A stretch of 9,359 nucleotides of DNA from Desulfobacteraceae bacterium UBA2230 (GTDB lineage Bacteria > Desulfobacterota > Desulfobacteria > Desulfobacterales > Desulfosarcinaceae), in contig DDYQ01000201.1 in assembly GCA_002348005.1 (NCBI GenBank), positions 1 through 9,359 of the forward strand. Direction: 5' to 3'. The notes under the pieces are model-generated. The model had not been told where the DNA came from, ran no database searches, and was given only the letters and a program-made list of their open reading frames with translations. The number at the start of each line of letters is the position of its first letter. Positions within the stretch are counted from its first letter, which is position 1. Both the position numbers and the translations under genes were made by a program. Shown here piece by piece: positions 1 to 6,480 of the stretch.

Positions 1-337
1 TGGTGGCCATGCCGACCAGGCCGGTGATCCACATCCAGAAGAGGGCGCCAGGCCCGCCGGTGGCAATGGCGGTCGCCACACCGGCGATATTGCCCGTGCC
101 CACCGTGGCCGAAAGGGCGGTCATCAAGGCTTGAAAATGGGTGATGTCGCCCGGTTGATCCGTTTTTTCTTTTCTTCTGATCAATGCCAGCCACAACGCG
201 TGCCCCAATTTGCGGAACTGCAGCCCGCGCAGCGCAATGGTAAGATAGAACCCGGTGCCAACCAGAAAAATCATCATCGGAGGACCCCACGCGAAGGCGG
301 CAATATCGGCTACGAGTGCTTCTATTTGCTCATGCAT
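1..337 (-). CDS. Sodium:alanine symporter family protein (AGCS), N-terminal part, cut by window edge
   Basis: This is the first 112 codons of an inner-membrane amino-acid:cation symporter of the AGCS family, which imports alanine or glycine with Na+ or H+. Reading the minus strand from ATG at 337, the protein opens [20 protein letters not shown], has a hydrophobic first helix (about residues 20-37), then a basic loop (LIRRKEK) and the family's best conserved block, [20 protein letters not shown] followed by [21 protein letters not shown], which contains the Na+/substrate-binding helix. The start is supported by AGGAG seven bases upstream. The remaining three quarters or so of the protein lie to the left of base 1. 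The frame is open to the edge. Its substrate cannot be told from this part. Family assignment is firm; symbols such as alsT or agcS are not assigned. Confidence 0.93.
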   Translation of the reverse strand, partial: MHEQIEALVADIAAFAWGPPMMIFLVGTGFYLTIALRGLQFRKLGHALWLALIRRKEKTDQPGDITHFQALMTALSATVGTGNIAGVATAIATGGPGALFWMWITGLVGMAT

Positions 338-403
338 CGGAGGACTCCTGATATATGAATCGAGGCGCCATGATCCTCGGCATACGATCGGAGCTCAGGC
401 AGC

Positions 404-460
404 CGTTCATGGAACAATGATGCTGACACGGATTTCGGGCATCGGTTTCCGCCATGAACG
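404..460. repeat. 9-bp inverted repeat upstream of the AGCS gene
   Basis: CGTTCATGG at 404-412 is the exact reverse complement of CCATGAACG at 452-460, with a 39-base gap, about 70-120 bases upstream of the symporter start. It could be an operator dyad or chance; no T-run follows it. The rest of the 217-base spacer (338-554) contains no gene that I can support. Confidence 0.25.
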
Positions 461-554
461 CCGTTCGTCGATCGTTTGACAGCTCATCGAGAATTGCCGG
501 GAGAGTTTCGGACACAAGGGACAGAAGAGGTGAGATTAGGAGGGTTGCACAGAA

Positions 555-1073
555 CTACTCGGCATTGCGGAAATAACGTTGCGGGTCGTTTACCAGCATT
601 TGCCGCTGCTCCTCCAGCGCCTGGATCTGACCCGATCGCATGCCCTGGGAATAGGTCGGACTGACCGCGCGGCGGCGAAGTTGCTGGATTTGATACTCCA
701 GCCGCTGTCGTTCATAGCGGACTTTTTCGTCCAACTGGTCCTTGCGATTCAGTTGCTCCCGAGCCGATTGCCGTTCGATTGCGCGCCTGCTGTCATTTTC
801 CATTTGGGCGGCTTGGTCCTGATACTCTTCGACCATCTGGTCGTAGGCGCGGCGCCGTGGCTTTGATCCTTCGCAGGGCAGGGTAGACGTCCGGGTTTCG
901 ATTTTAAAAGTTTGTCCCACCCCTTTGGGCGGCGGAAGGTTGCTGAAATGTTTGATCCCCTGATCGTCAATCCACATGTAAATCGTATCGGCCGGCAAAG
1001 GATCCGCCGCCAGCAGCAGAGATGCCGCCAGAAAGCCTGCAATCAGGAATCGGGTAGCGATATATTTGGCCAT
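555..1073 (-). CDS. Secreted DUF4124 domain protein with coiled coil
   Basis: A 172-residue exported protein of unknown function. From the ATG at 1073 it has a Sec-type signal peptide (basic MAKYIATR, hydrophobic LIAGFLAASLLLAA, likely cleavage near residue 28). A DUF4124 motif follows directly (DTIYMWIDDQGIKHFSNLPP, residues 29-48); this small beta domain is typically found at the N-terminus of periplasmic or envelope proteins. After a short linker holding the only cysteine, residues about 76-150 are highly charged, rich in Gln, Glu and Arg, and predicted helical or coiled coil. The frame is open further upstream to 1115, but ATG 1073 is preferred: it has GAGGAG six bases upstream and begins exactly at the signal peptide. 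The gene stands alone, with its own promoter just upstream. DUF4124 has no known activity, so the role is open. Confidence 0.88.
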   Translation of the reverse strand: MAKYIATRFLIAGFLAASLLLAADPLPADTIYMWIDDQGIKHFSNLPPPKGVGQTFKIETRTSTLPCEGSKPRRRAYDQMVEEYQDQAAQMENDSRRAIERQSAREQLNRKDQLDEKVRYERQRLEYQIQQLRRRAVSPTYSQGMRSGQIQALEEQRQMLVNDPQRYFRNAE

Positions 1074-1105
1074 TTTTCTCTCCTCGTTTGGAGTTGATCT
1101 TAGCC

Positions 1106-1133
1106 AATATAACACCCGTCAAGGTGATGTCAC
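1106..1133 (-). promoter_or_regulatory. Sigma70-like promoter for the DUF4124 gene
   Basis: On the minus strand, GTGACA (1128-1133, five of six to the -35 consensus), a 16-base spacer and TATATT (1106-1111, five of six to the -10 consensus) lie about 35 bases before the start codon, leaving a leader of about 25-30 bases that contains the GAGGAG ribosome site. This is a pattern match only. Confidence 0.5.
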
Positions 1134-1199
1134 TTGGTGCGGGTTATCTTGAGCGGCTGCGGTTGGTGATCGATCGGCGCGAGGCGATTGGCCCCTCGG

Positions 1200-1631
1200 T
1201 CAGCCAAGTGAGTTTTCAGATTCGTGATCGGGCGGCTGAGAAGGCGGGGAATCGGAATGGTCCACGGCGAACGCTTCGATGATTCCGATCAGATCTTCTG
1301 CCCGGAATGGTTTGGAAATAAAGGCATCTGCGCCGAGCTGTCGGGCACGCTGTTCAAGGGCGGGGTTACCTGCGGTGATGACCACTTTTTTCTGGGGCAT
1401 CTGGGCTTTGATGTGTTCGAGCAACTCAAATCCGTTCATCTCGGGCAGACTGGCATCCGCGATGACAATATCCACCTGATGAGGTTCCTTCTGCATAAAC
1501 CGCCATGCGCCCAGTCCGCTGTCGCAGACCCGGATCCGGCGATCCATGCTGTATTCGATGGCATGAACGGCGAAATCGCGAACCAGCGAGTCGTCGTCCA
1601 CTACCATGATATTGACCGGCTTCAGGTGCAT
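1200..1631 (-). CDS. Stand-alone CheY-like response regulator
   Basis: A 143-residue single-domain receiver. Phosphorelay residues are all present: acidic cluster D12-D13-D14 after strand 1 (NIMVVDDD), phospho-acceptor D59 (VIADASLPEMNG), T86 (VVITAG) and K107 (ISKPF). There is no output domain, only a polar, Pro/Ser-rich tail of about 20 residues, so it probably acts through protein contacts, as CheY- or Spo0F-type proteins do. No histidine kinase lies next to it on this strand; the kinase at 4139 has its own regulator at 6481. It starts 12 bases after the stop of the upstream duplicated-motif gene with only a weak ribosome site, suggesting one transcript and translational coupling. The partner kinase and the output are unknown. 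Confidence 0.9.
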   Translation of the reverse strand: MHLKPVNIMVVDDDSLVRDFAVHAIEYSMDRRIRVCDSGLGAWRFMQKEPHQVDIVIADASLPEMNGFELLEHIKAQMPQKKVVITAGNPALEQRARQLGADAFISKPFRAEDLIGIIEAFAVDHSDSPPSQPPDHESENSLG

Positions 1632-1643
1632 GCAGGACCCGCT

Positions 1644-2060
1644 TCAGGCCACCTTGAATAAAAGGATCGGGTCGGAAGCCTCGTATCCCAGGCTGCGGCA
1701 AATGATTTCCAGATTCTCGCGCATCGCGGTTTTACGTTGTTCCCCCATGGGAAATCCCTTCGCCACCGCTTTGATCATAACAGCCAGAAGTTTGACGCGC
1801 TGATAAAAGACGACGTCAAGTCCGCCTGACGCTGCCGGAACCTCTTCAGCAGTAAAGCCGGCGGTCAACCCCCCGATGTCAACACATTCTGATTCCACAT
1901 GACGCGCATTTTCCAGCATTGCCTGGCGCCGAAACTCCCCAACCGGACATCCGTCCAGATACGCTTTGGCCATAATCAGCAGCAGCCGCAGTCGCGCGTC
2001 GAAAATATCGTCGATGTCCATCTCGCGGGCTTCAGGCGGAGGAGAGCCAAAACGCAGCAT
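1644..2060 (-). CDS. Unrecognised protein with two internal copies of a ~32-residue motif
   Basis: I do not recognise this 138-residue soluble protein. It consists of two copies of one motif set 65 residues apart: residues 20-51 and 85-116. Aligned positions share F, R, LL, M, KA, G, P, GE, R, AM and EN, about 16 identities in 32. The first copy reads KAYLDGCPVGEFRRQAM and the second KAVAKGFPMGEQRKTAM. Each copy looks like a helix, a Gly-Pro turn and a second helix. There is no signal peptide, membrane segment or metal motif. ATG 2060 has AGGA eight bases upstream, and a promoter-like sequence lies about 65 bases further up. The receiver gene follows after 12 bases, so a link to phosphorelay signalling is plausible. 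The coding call is supported by start signal, duplication and operon context; the function is unknown. Confidence 0.8.
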   Translation of the reverse strand: MLRFGSPPPEAREMDIDDIFDARLRLLLIMAKAYLDGCPVGEFRRQAMLENARHVESECVDIGGLTAGFTAEEVPAASGGLDVVFYQRVKLLAVMIKAVAKGFPMGEQRKTAMRENLEIICRSLGYEASDPILLFKVA

Positions 2061-2122
2061 ATTTTGTTTCCTAAAGGTTATTAGCTTGCTTGACTGGAAG
2101 CGCGCAGAGTGAGAATGCTATC

Positions 2123-2151
2123 CTTTTATCGTGTAACCGGGTGTAAGTCAA
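2123..2151 (-). promoter_or_regulatory. Sigma70-like promoter for the duplicated-motif/receiver operon
   Basis: On the minus strand, TTGACT (2146-2151) is separated by exactly 17 bases from TAAAAG (2123-2128), five and four matches of six to the consensus. Transcription would start near 2115, giving a leader of about 55 bases before the ATG at 2060. Pattern match only. Confidence 0.45.
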
Positions 2152-2281
2152 CACGCCGTAAGAAAAGAGTGGGGCCAGGTGCGGGAACGTGACGGGTCGG
2201 AAGCAATCAGCGCCGTGACGCTTACAGGAACAAGCCGGGTTAATACAAACACACGCTTCTGATGTTGACTTTCAAATCACA

Positions 2282-2350
2282 GACGGCACAGGAGACACAG
2301 GGGGATAAATATGTATTCTTCCCCGATGATGTCTGTATCTCCGTGCCGTC
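2282..2350. repeat. Large imperfect hairpin downstream of the surface-protein gene
   Basis: The left arm (2282-2300) and the right arm (2333-2350) are reverse complements except for one bulged base and one mismatch, both arms reading GACGGCAC then a GGAGA-ACAG block. Inside, GGGGA (2301-2305) pairs with TCCCC (2320-2324). The hairpin begins 23 bases past the stop of the minus-strand gene at 2374, so it may protect or end that mRNA, but no T-run follows it on the minus strand. It could equally be a dispersed repeat element. The remainder of the 313-base spacer (2061-2373) holds only the promoter noted above. Confidence 0.6.
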
Positions 2351-2373
2351 CGGGTACTTAGGATTCAGCTCGA

Positions 2374-3636
2374 TTATTTGAAAGATGCCAGAGAGTCGAT
2401 GAAACAGCCACCGCCGCCTCCACCGCCGCCGCTGCCGCCTCCGGAACCATCGAGATTAGAGGTGTTCTTCATTGAGCCGTAGGCTCCCATACTGACGATT
2501 GTGCCATTGGCGACACCGTCCAAATCACCGGTCCCGCCATCCTGCACCTGCAGCACGATGGACCTGCGGTCGGCCGAAAAGGTGCTGGACTGGCTATAGT
2601 CTTCATACCCCTCGGACATTGAAAACGCGACCCATTGGCGGCCCTGGGGAATGGCACTCGAGAAATGGAGCGTCACCTCGGCCACATCGCCTTCATTGAG
2701 CGTCATCAATTTAAAACCGATAAGGCCGATGGGGAGCTCCAGCGCACTGGTGTAAGGAGTCACCAAGGTGCCGTTGTCCACGGCCTGTACGGCACTCAAG
2801 GAGACGACGGAGGCGCTGTTGGCCACATCCACGGCCACCTTGACATCACCCCGGATCGACCGCAGGCATTTCATTTTCGGCTGTGACTGATCGTTCTGGC
2901 CGTTGCCGTCCAGATCCATAGGCTCATCGATTTCCTCTGCATCCGGTATGCCATCGGCATCCTCATCGGCCGCCCATACCGCTGTGCCAAAGGTGGCCGA
3001 GCCGGGACCGGACTCGACTTGGTTTTGGTTTTGATGTCGTGCTTGCCACGTATAGCTGGTGGTTTCATCCAAAATGAGCGGTGGCAACGTCAGGTGGGTC
3101 AAAAAGAAATGGCTGGTCAGATTGAATACGGCAAGTTCGTCCGCTGTGCGGAAAATCTGCCACTGCGTGCCCGCATGATAATCGCCTGGATCAGGATCGT
3201 GGAAAGGCGAGGTGGTGAAGTCAGGTGTCAATATCACATTCTGGGAGGCCGCCGCAGGGCTGACGATTTCCGGAGCAGCGGGAGGGTTCGGGTCAAAATA
3301 GAAGAGTACCTCATTGGAATCGCCGCTTTCGCGGCCGTCTGCATCATGTGCCCGCACAATGAAATAATAGGGTGTGTTTTCATCCAGGGAGGTCAGGGAG
3401 CACTGCAGGACGTTCCCTTCCCAGGCCGGGCGCCCAAAGGAATAGGATTCGCCTTCCTGGCGCATGAAAAGGCGATAGCCGTATGCACCTGTGCTTCCAT
3501 CCCAGGCCAGCGTCACCCCGCACGTCGCCGAGGCGTGTACAGGGTTCCAAAACAAACCTCCCAGGCTAAAGAAGAGGATTAAAACTGTCGTTGAGACTGT
3601 CTGCGCAAGTCGGGGATTTTTTATTCTGAGTGTCAA
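2374..3636 (-). CDS. Secreted surface protein: FN3-like domains, Ca-binding repeat, choice-of-anchor U domain
   Basis: A 420-residue exported protein, probably cell-surface or extracellular. It starts at TTG (3636): an in-frame TGA lies two codons upstream, no other start precedes the signal peptide, and AGGTG sits about six bases away. In order: signal peptide (residues 1-37, hydrophobic VLILFFSLGGLFW, cleavage near HASA); fibronectin-III-like domain (about 38-115); a second beta-sandwich (about 117-218); a thrombospondin-3-like Asp-rich Ca-binding stretch (DEDADGIPDAEE then DLDGNGQND, about 223-246); a choice-of-anchor-U type domain (about 257-388, with DLDGVANGTIVSMGAYG near its end); then a Gly/Ser run with eight glycines and the tail CFIDSLASFK. 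No hydrophobic anchor helix follows the cysteine. Domain names are recalled from family patterns; the ligand and the mode of surface attachment are unknown. Confidence 0.88.
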   Translation of the reverse strand: MTLRIKNPRLAQTVSTTVLILFFSLGGLFWNPVHASATCGVTLAWDGSTGAYGYRLFMRQEGESYSFGRPAWEGNVLQCSLTSLDENTPYYFIVRAHDADGRESGDSNEVLFYFDPNPPAAPEIVSPAAASQNVILTPDFTTSPFHDPDPGDYHAGTQWQIFRTADELAVFNLTSHFFLTHLTLPPLILDETTSYTWQARHQNQNQVESGPGSATFGTAVWAADEDADGIPDAEEIDEPMDLDGNGQNDQSQPKMKCLRSIRGDVKVAVDVANSASVVSLSAVQAVDNGTLVTPYTSALELPIGLIGFKLMTLNEGDVAEVTLHFSSAIPQGRQWVAFSMSEGYEDYSQSSTFSADRRSIVLQVQDGGTGDLDGVANGTIVSMGAYGSMKNTSNLDGSGGGSGGGGGGGGCFIDSLASFK

Positions 3637-4138
3637 TGATCACACCTATTTGAGGTTGAGCGCCTTCCGAAACTGCCAGCGGGCCCGGAAGACGCGGGTT
3701 TCAGTACAAGAACCGACAGCCACACCAGTTTGCCGCCCGCAGGAACGGTCGATTCGTGGATCTCTCCCGCCATTCGCAATGCCTGTCTGCAAGCAGCATG
3801 CCTAAGGTCAGGATCTATGAAATACACAGCATTTCGGTGGGATCTACGGTGTAGACCCCATATCGGTTCGTTGACGGTTACACTTTTTGCCGGAAAGTAC
3901 CATTTTTTACCGGTTCGGGTCGGGGGGATCCCGCCGCCTGCGGCCGCCGGCGGAAAGCTGGTGCAGACCAGACGCCAATCGGACCCGCTGTCCTTATTCA
4001 ACTGCGCCCGTTGCAGGATGTTTCGTTTACTTGATCGGATAATTTTGCTACCTTGCCGGATCAGGTGCGCCGCAGAGCCGCTCCTGCATTGCGAACGGCC
4101 AGGACACCACGTGCAAACCCTGTTTGGAAGTATGTTGA
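3637..4138. other. Divergent intergenic region without a supported gene
   Basis: This 502-base stretch separates the minus-strand surface-protein gene from the plus-strand kinase gene, so it must carry promoters for both. Long open frames cross it on both strands, but they lack ribosome sites, run into the flanking genes in other frames and encode low-complexity protein with no recognisable domain. A possible kinase -10 is GATAAT at 4038-4043, without a convincing -35. The centre (3850-3913) holds a tandem repeat described separately, followed by a GC-rich patch with a NotI-like palindrome near 3940. Confidence 0.5.
3850..3913. mobile_element. Possible solitary IS21-type element end (two 17-bp repeats)
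   Basis: Two 17-base units at 3877-3893 and 3897-3913 match at 13 positions and are spaced 20 bases apart (GTTACACTTTTTGCCGG and GTACCATTTTTTACCGG). They lie just inside a TGTAGACC sequence that starts with TG at 3850. IS21-family elements begin with TG and carry several short direct repeats inside each end, which fits. No istA/istB gene and no second end are present, so if real this is a relic. The assignment is tentative. Confidence 0.3.
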
Positions 4139-5611
4139 ATGGATCCCAGTTATGGAATCACCGGCAAGCTGTTGACATGGTTTTTTGTTATCGTGACCAT
4201 TTTTTATGGAACGATATTGATGCTCTATCTAAACTTTCAGGATGTTGTGCACATTTCCGAGCAGATCGTAGGCAAAAATTACGCCATTTCGGATCATTCC
4301 AAAAAAATGCTCGAGAACCTGCTCAGCATGGAAGAGAACGAGAAAAAATACAGGCTGCTGCAAAAACAGGACTATCTCGAATTTTTCAGCAATGCGCGCC
4401 TGGAATTCGAAGCCAGTTTATTGAAGATCCTGAACCTGGAAGGCAGCACCCTTTCCCCTCAATGGCAGGCAGTATACGATGCCTATCGTCAGTATGTCGA
4501 TGCCAAGGGTGCTTCACCCGATGGTTCGAAGTCACTCTCGGAAGACATCCGCATTCCTGAAAAGGTGATCAATGAGTGGATCGAACGCATATCGGCCGCC
4601 CGATTTGAAAATCAGATCGAAGTGGAGCAGGTTACCCGGGATCTCAACCGGCGTGCGCGCACATCGATCCAGAATGCCCTGATCGGCTTGGGCATATCCA
4701 GCCTGGTGGGGCTATTGGGCGTCGTCTATCTGGCCTATTCCATGATTCGTCCGCTCAAGGAGTTGATGAGGGGCATCCGTTCGATCTCGAAGGATCGCAA
4801 CAGTGAGCCGGTCCAGATCCACTCTCACGATGAACTGGGTGAGCTGGCGATGGCATTCAATGAAATGTCAGAACGATTGCGCCAGGAAGAGCGTCTGCGT
4901 TCCGATTTCATTTCAATGTTGAGCCACGAGATCCGCACGCCGCTGACCTCTATCCGCGAGTCGGTGAACATGGTCAGTGAGGAGGTCATGGGCCCGATTA
5001 CCCCCCGGCAACATAAGTTCCTGCAGATCGCGGGTTCCGAGATCGGTCGGATTTGTGATTTGCTCAATCATCTCATGCAGGCGTCGCGTTTGGAGCCGGG
5101 CGCACTCAAACTGCACTACCAGGCCGTGGACAGTTATGCTCTGGTGGCAGCCTGTATCGAACGATTGAAGCCTTCGGCGGAAGCCAAACAGATCCAGTTG
5201 ACTTCTGAAATACGACCGGAAACACCCGACGTGTATGCGGATCCGCAATATCTGCAACAGGTTTTTCTGAACCTGCTCGGCAATGCCATTAAATTTTCCG
5301 ATCCGCATTCACGGGTATGGGTCCGAGCCGGCCGATCGGACAAGCGCGACATGCTCAATTTTATGGTGGTGGATAACGGACCGGGCATTCTGGAAGAAGA
5401 TCAGGCCAAATTGTTCAATAAATTTTACCGGGCGCCGGCGGTGCGCGAGCATCTGGATGGCGTCGGGCTGGGGCTGAGCATTACCAAAAACATTATCGAG
5501 GCTCATGCCGGAACCATTTGGGTGGAGAGCCGGGTGGGGCACGGGAGCACCTTCATTTTTACCCTGCCCATCGCCGTGACTCATCCGGCTGTGGCCAGAG
5601 TCGCCGGTTAG
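4139..5611 (+). CDS. HAMP-containing sensor histidine kinase (GlrK/QseE-like)
   Basis: A 490-residue inner-membrane sensor kinase. Transmembrane helix 1 spans about residues 11-31, a mostly helical periplasmic sensor about 32-177, transmembrane helix 2 about 178-203 and HAMP about 200-252 (DELGELAMAFNEM). The HisKA domain has phospho-acceptor H263 in MLSHEIRTPLTS. The ATPase domain has the N-box with N382 (NLLGNAIKFSD), the G1 box D412 (VDNGPGI) and the G2 box (GVGLGLSI, 442-449). All catalytic residues are present. ATG 4139 has GGAAG eight bases upstream and an in-frame stop just before it. The order kinase, lipoprotein, NtrC-type regulator, plus the motif EEVMGPITPRQ after the H-box, resembles enterobacterial GlrK (QseE), so it should phosphorylate the regulator at 6481. 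The signal is unknown; an envelope cue is inferred. Orthology is not proven. Confidence 0.93.
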   Translation: MDPSYGITGKLLTWFFVIVTIFYGTILMLYLNFQDVVHISEQIVGKNYAISDHSKKMLENLLSMEENEKKYRLLQKQDYLEFFSNARLEFEASLLKILNLEGSTLSPQWQAVYDAYRQYVDAKGASPDGSKSLSEDIRIPEKVINEWIERISAARFENQIEVEQVTRDLNRRARTSIQNALIGLGISSLVGLLGVVYLAYSMIRPLKELMRGIRSISKDRNSEPVQIHSHDELGELAMAFNEMSERLRQEERLRSDFISMLSHEIRTPLTSIRESVNMVSEEVMGPITPRQHKFLQIAGSEIGRICDLLNHLMQASRLEPGALKLHYQAVDSYALVAACIERLKPSAEAKQIQLTSEIRPETPDVYADPQYLQQVFLNLLGNAIKFSDPHSRVWVRAGRSDKRDMLNFMVVDNGPGILEEDQAKLFNKFYRAPAVREHLDGVGLGLSITKNIIEAHAGTIWVESRVGHGSTFIFTLPIAVTHPAVARVAG

Positions 5612-5797
5612 CGGGGATTGAGACTTAAATTGGTGTGAAAAGCGAGTGCGCAGGGAAGCCGCGCCACGTACCGGAATTAGGCCGCAAACGTATGTAGAAG
5701 CTTACCGGACGGGTTTTTTTCAGATATTGTATTGCGCAACAATCAGGGGTTGATATACAAGGAGCTGATTGCGAGCCTGTTAACCGTGTGGAGGCCT
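5612..5797 (+). other. Spacer between kinase and lipoprotein genes
   Basis: This 186-base gap is long for an operon of this kind. A T-run (seven T at 5714-5720) has no clear stem before it, and TTACCG with TATTGT 17 bases later (near 5702-5730) is only a weak promoter match. I see no gene here. Confidence 0.35.
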
Positions 5798-6463
5798 ATG
5801 CCATTGTCCAGGTCCTTAGTAACCGGCATTCTGGTAGGACTGCTGCTGACCGGTACAGTGGGTTGCCGGCGACTGGTAATACACCAGGAAGCGTATTCGG
5901 CACCCAAACCCTCCACCGAGGTACTCGATTATCAACAGGCGATCACTTTCTATCACGAGGGCAACTATAAGGCCGCCGGCCAATGTTTTAACGCCATTCA
6001 CGGGACAACTCCCGATTCGAACATGCAGCGGATGGCGCTTTACGGCCTGGCATGTTCCCGATTGATGGCTGCCGAGACCGCCGAAGAGTACCAGAAAGGC
6101 TTGCAGCTTTGGAATCAGTGGGTCGAAGATGCGTTTGTGGATGCCCATAGCGAAACGCCGCTGCTGATGGTTCCGCTGCTCAGGGAAAAAACCTTTTTCG
6201 GCACCATTCCCTTGACCGGTCCGGTGCCAAATGAAATACAGGAAAGCAAAATTGTTCCTGCCTGGCAGCTTGTTAAAACGCGCCAGGAGATGGAAAATCT
6301 CAAGCAACAACTGGATGAGTCCGATCGCGCCAAGAAAAATGCTCAGAAGAAGATAGCCGCGCTCGAGAAGGAAATTGAAGAATTGAAGAGCCAGATCAAG
6401 GCACTGGAAACCATCGACCAGAAGATGCAGAAGAAGAAAAGTGCCATTCCATCGGCCAATTGA
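5798..6463 (+). CDS. Coiled-coil lipoprotein between kinase and regulator (QseG-like position)
   Basis: A 221-residue envelope lipoprotein. From ATG 5798 it has a short signal (MPLSRSLVTG, then ILVGLLLTG) and a lipobox ending TVGC, so C23 would be lipidated; Arg24-Arg25 after the cysteine do not suggest inner-membrane retention. Residues about 43-110 form a TPR-like helical region (YQQAITFYHEGNYKAAGQCF). Residues about 158-212 are a strong Lys/Glu coiled coil. The frame is open back to a TTG at 5732, but ATG 5798 has GGAGG just upstream and starts at the signal peptide. It lies between a sensor kinase and its regulator, 17 bases before the latter. Enterobacterial QseG occupies the same place and has the same build (lipoprotein with C-terminal coiled coil), and aids its kinase in the periplasm. 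Similarity in architecture and place is seen; shared function is inferred. Confidence 0.88.
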   Translation: MPLSRSLVTGILVGLLLTGTVGCRRLVIHQEAYSAPKPSTEVLDYQQAITFYHEGNYKAAGQCFNAIHGTTPDSNMQRMALYGLACSRLMAAETAEEYQKGLQLWNQWVEDAFVDAHSETPLLMVPLLREKTFFGTIPLTGPVPNEIQESKIVPAWQLVKTRQEMENLKQQLDESDRAKKNAQKKIAALEKEIEELKSQIKALETIDQKMQKKKSAIPSAN

Positions 6464-6480
6464 GAGCTAGGATGATAGCC

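Noticed and set aside
330..515. Minus-strand 61-codon frame (GTG start) overlapping the symporter start by 8 bases, with C-x3-C in NPCQHHC
   Set aside because: The stop/start overlap looks operon-like, but the GTG has no ribosome site, the protein has no recognisable domain and the symporter has its own good ribosome site. A leader peptide cannot be excluded.
1180..1198. CGAGG/CCTCG dyad after the receiver gene as a terminator
   Set aside because: Only 5 bp with a 9-base loop and no T-run in either direction.
3633..4001. Minus-strand open frame of 122 codons upstream of the surface protein
   Set aside because: No ribosome site, low-complexity Pro/Ala/Gly segments from a GC-rich patch and no recognisable domain; it covers the probable promoter region.
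3730..4560. Long plus-strand open frame of 276 codons across the divergent spacer
   Set aside because: It runs deep into the well-supported kinase gene in another frame, has no ribosome site, and its translation is rich in Cys/Arg/His with no domain pattern; it is a shadow frame.
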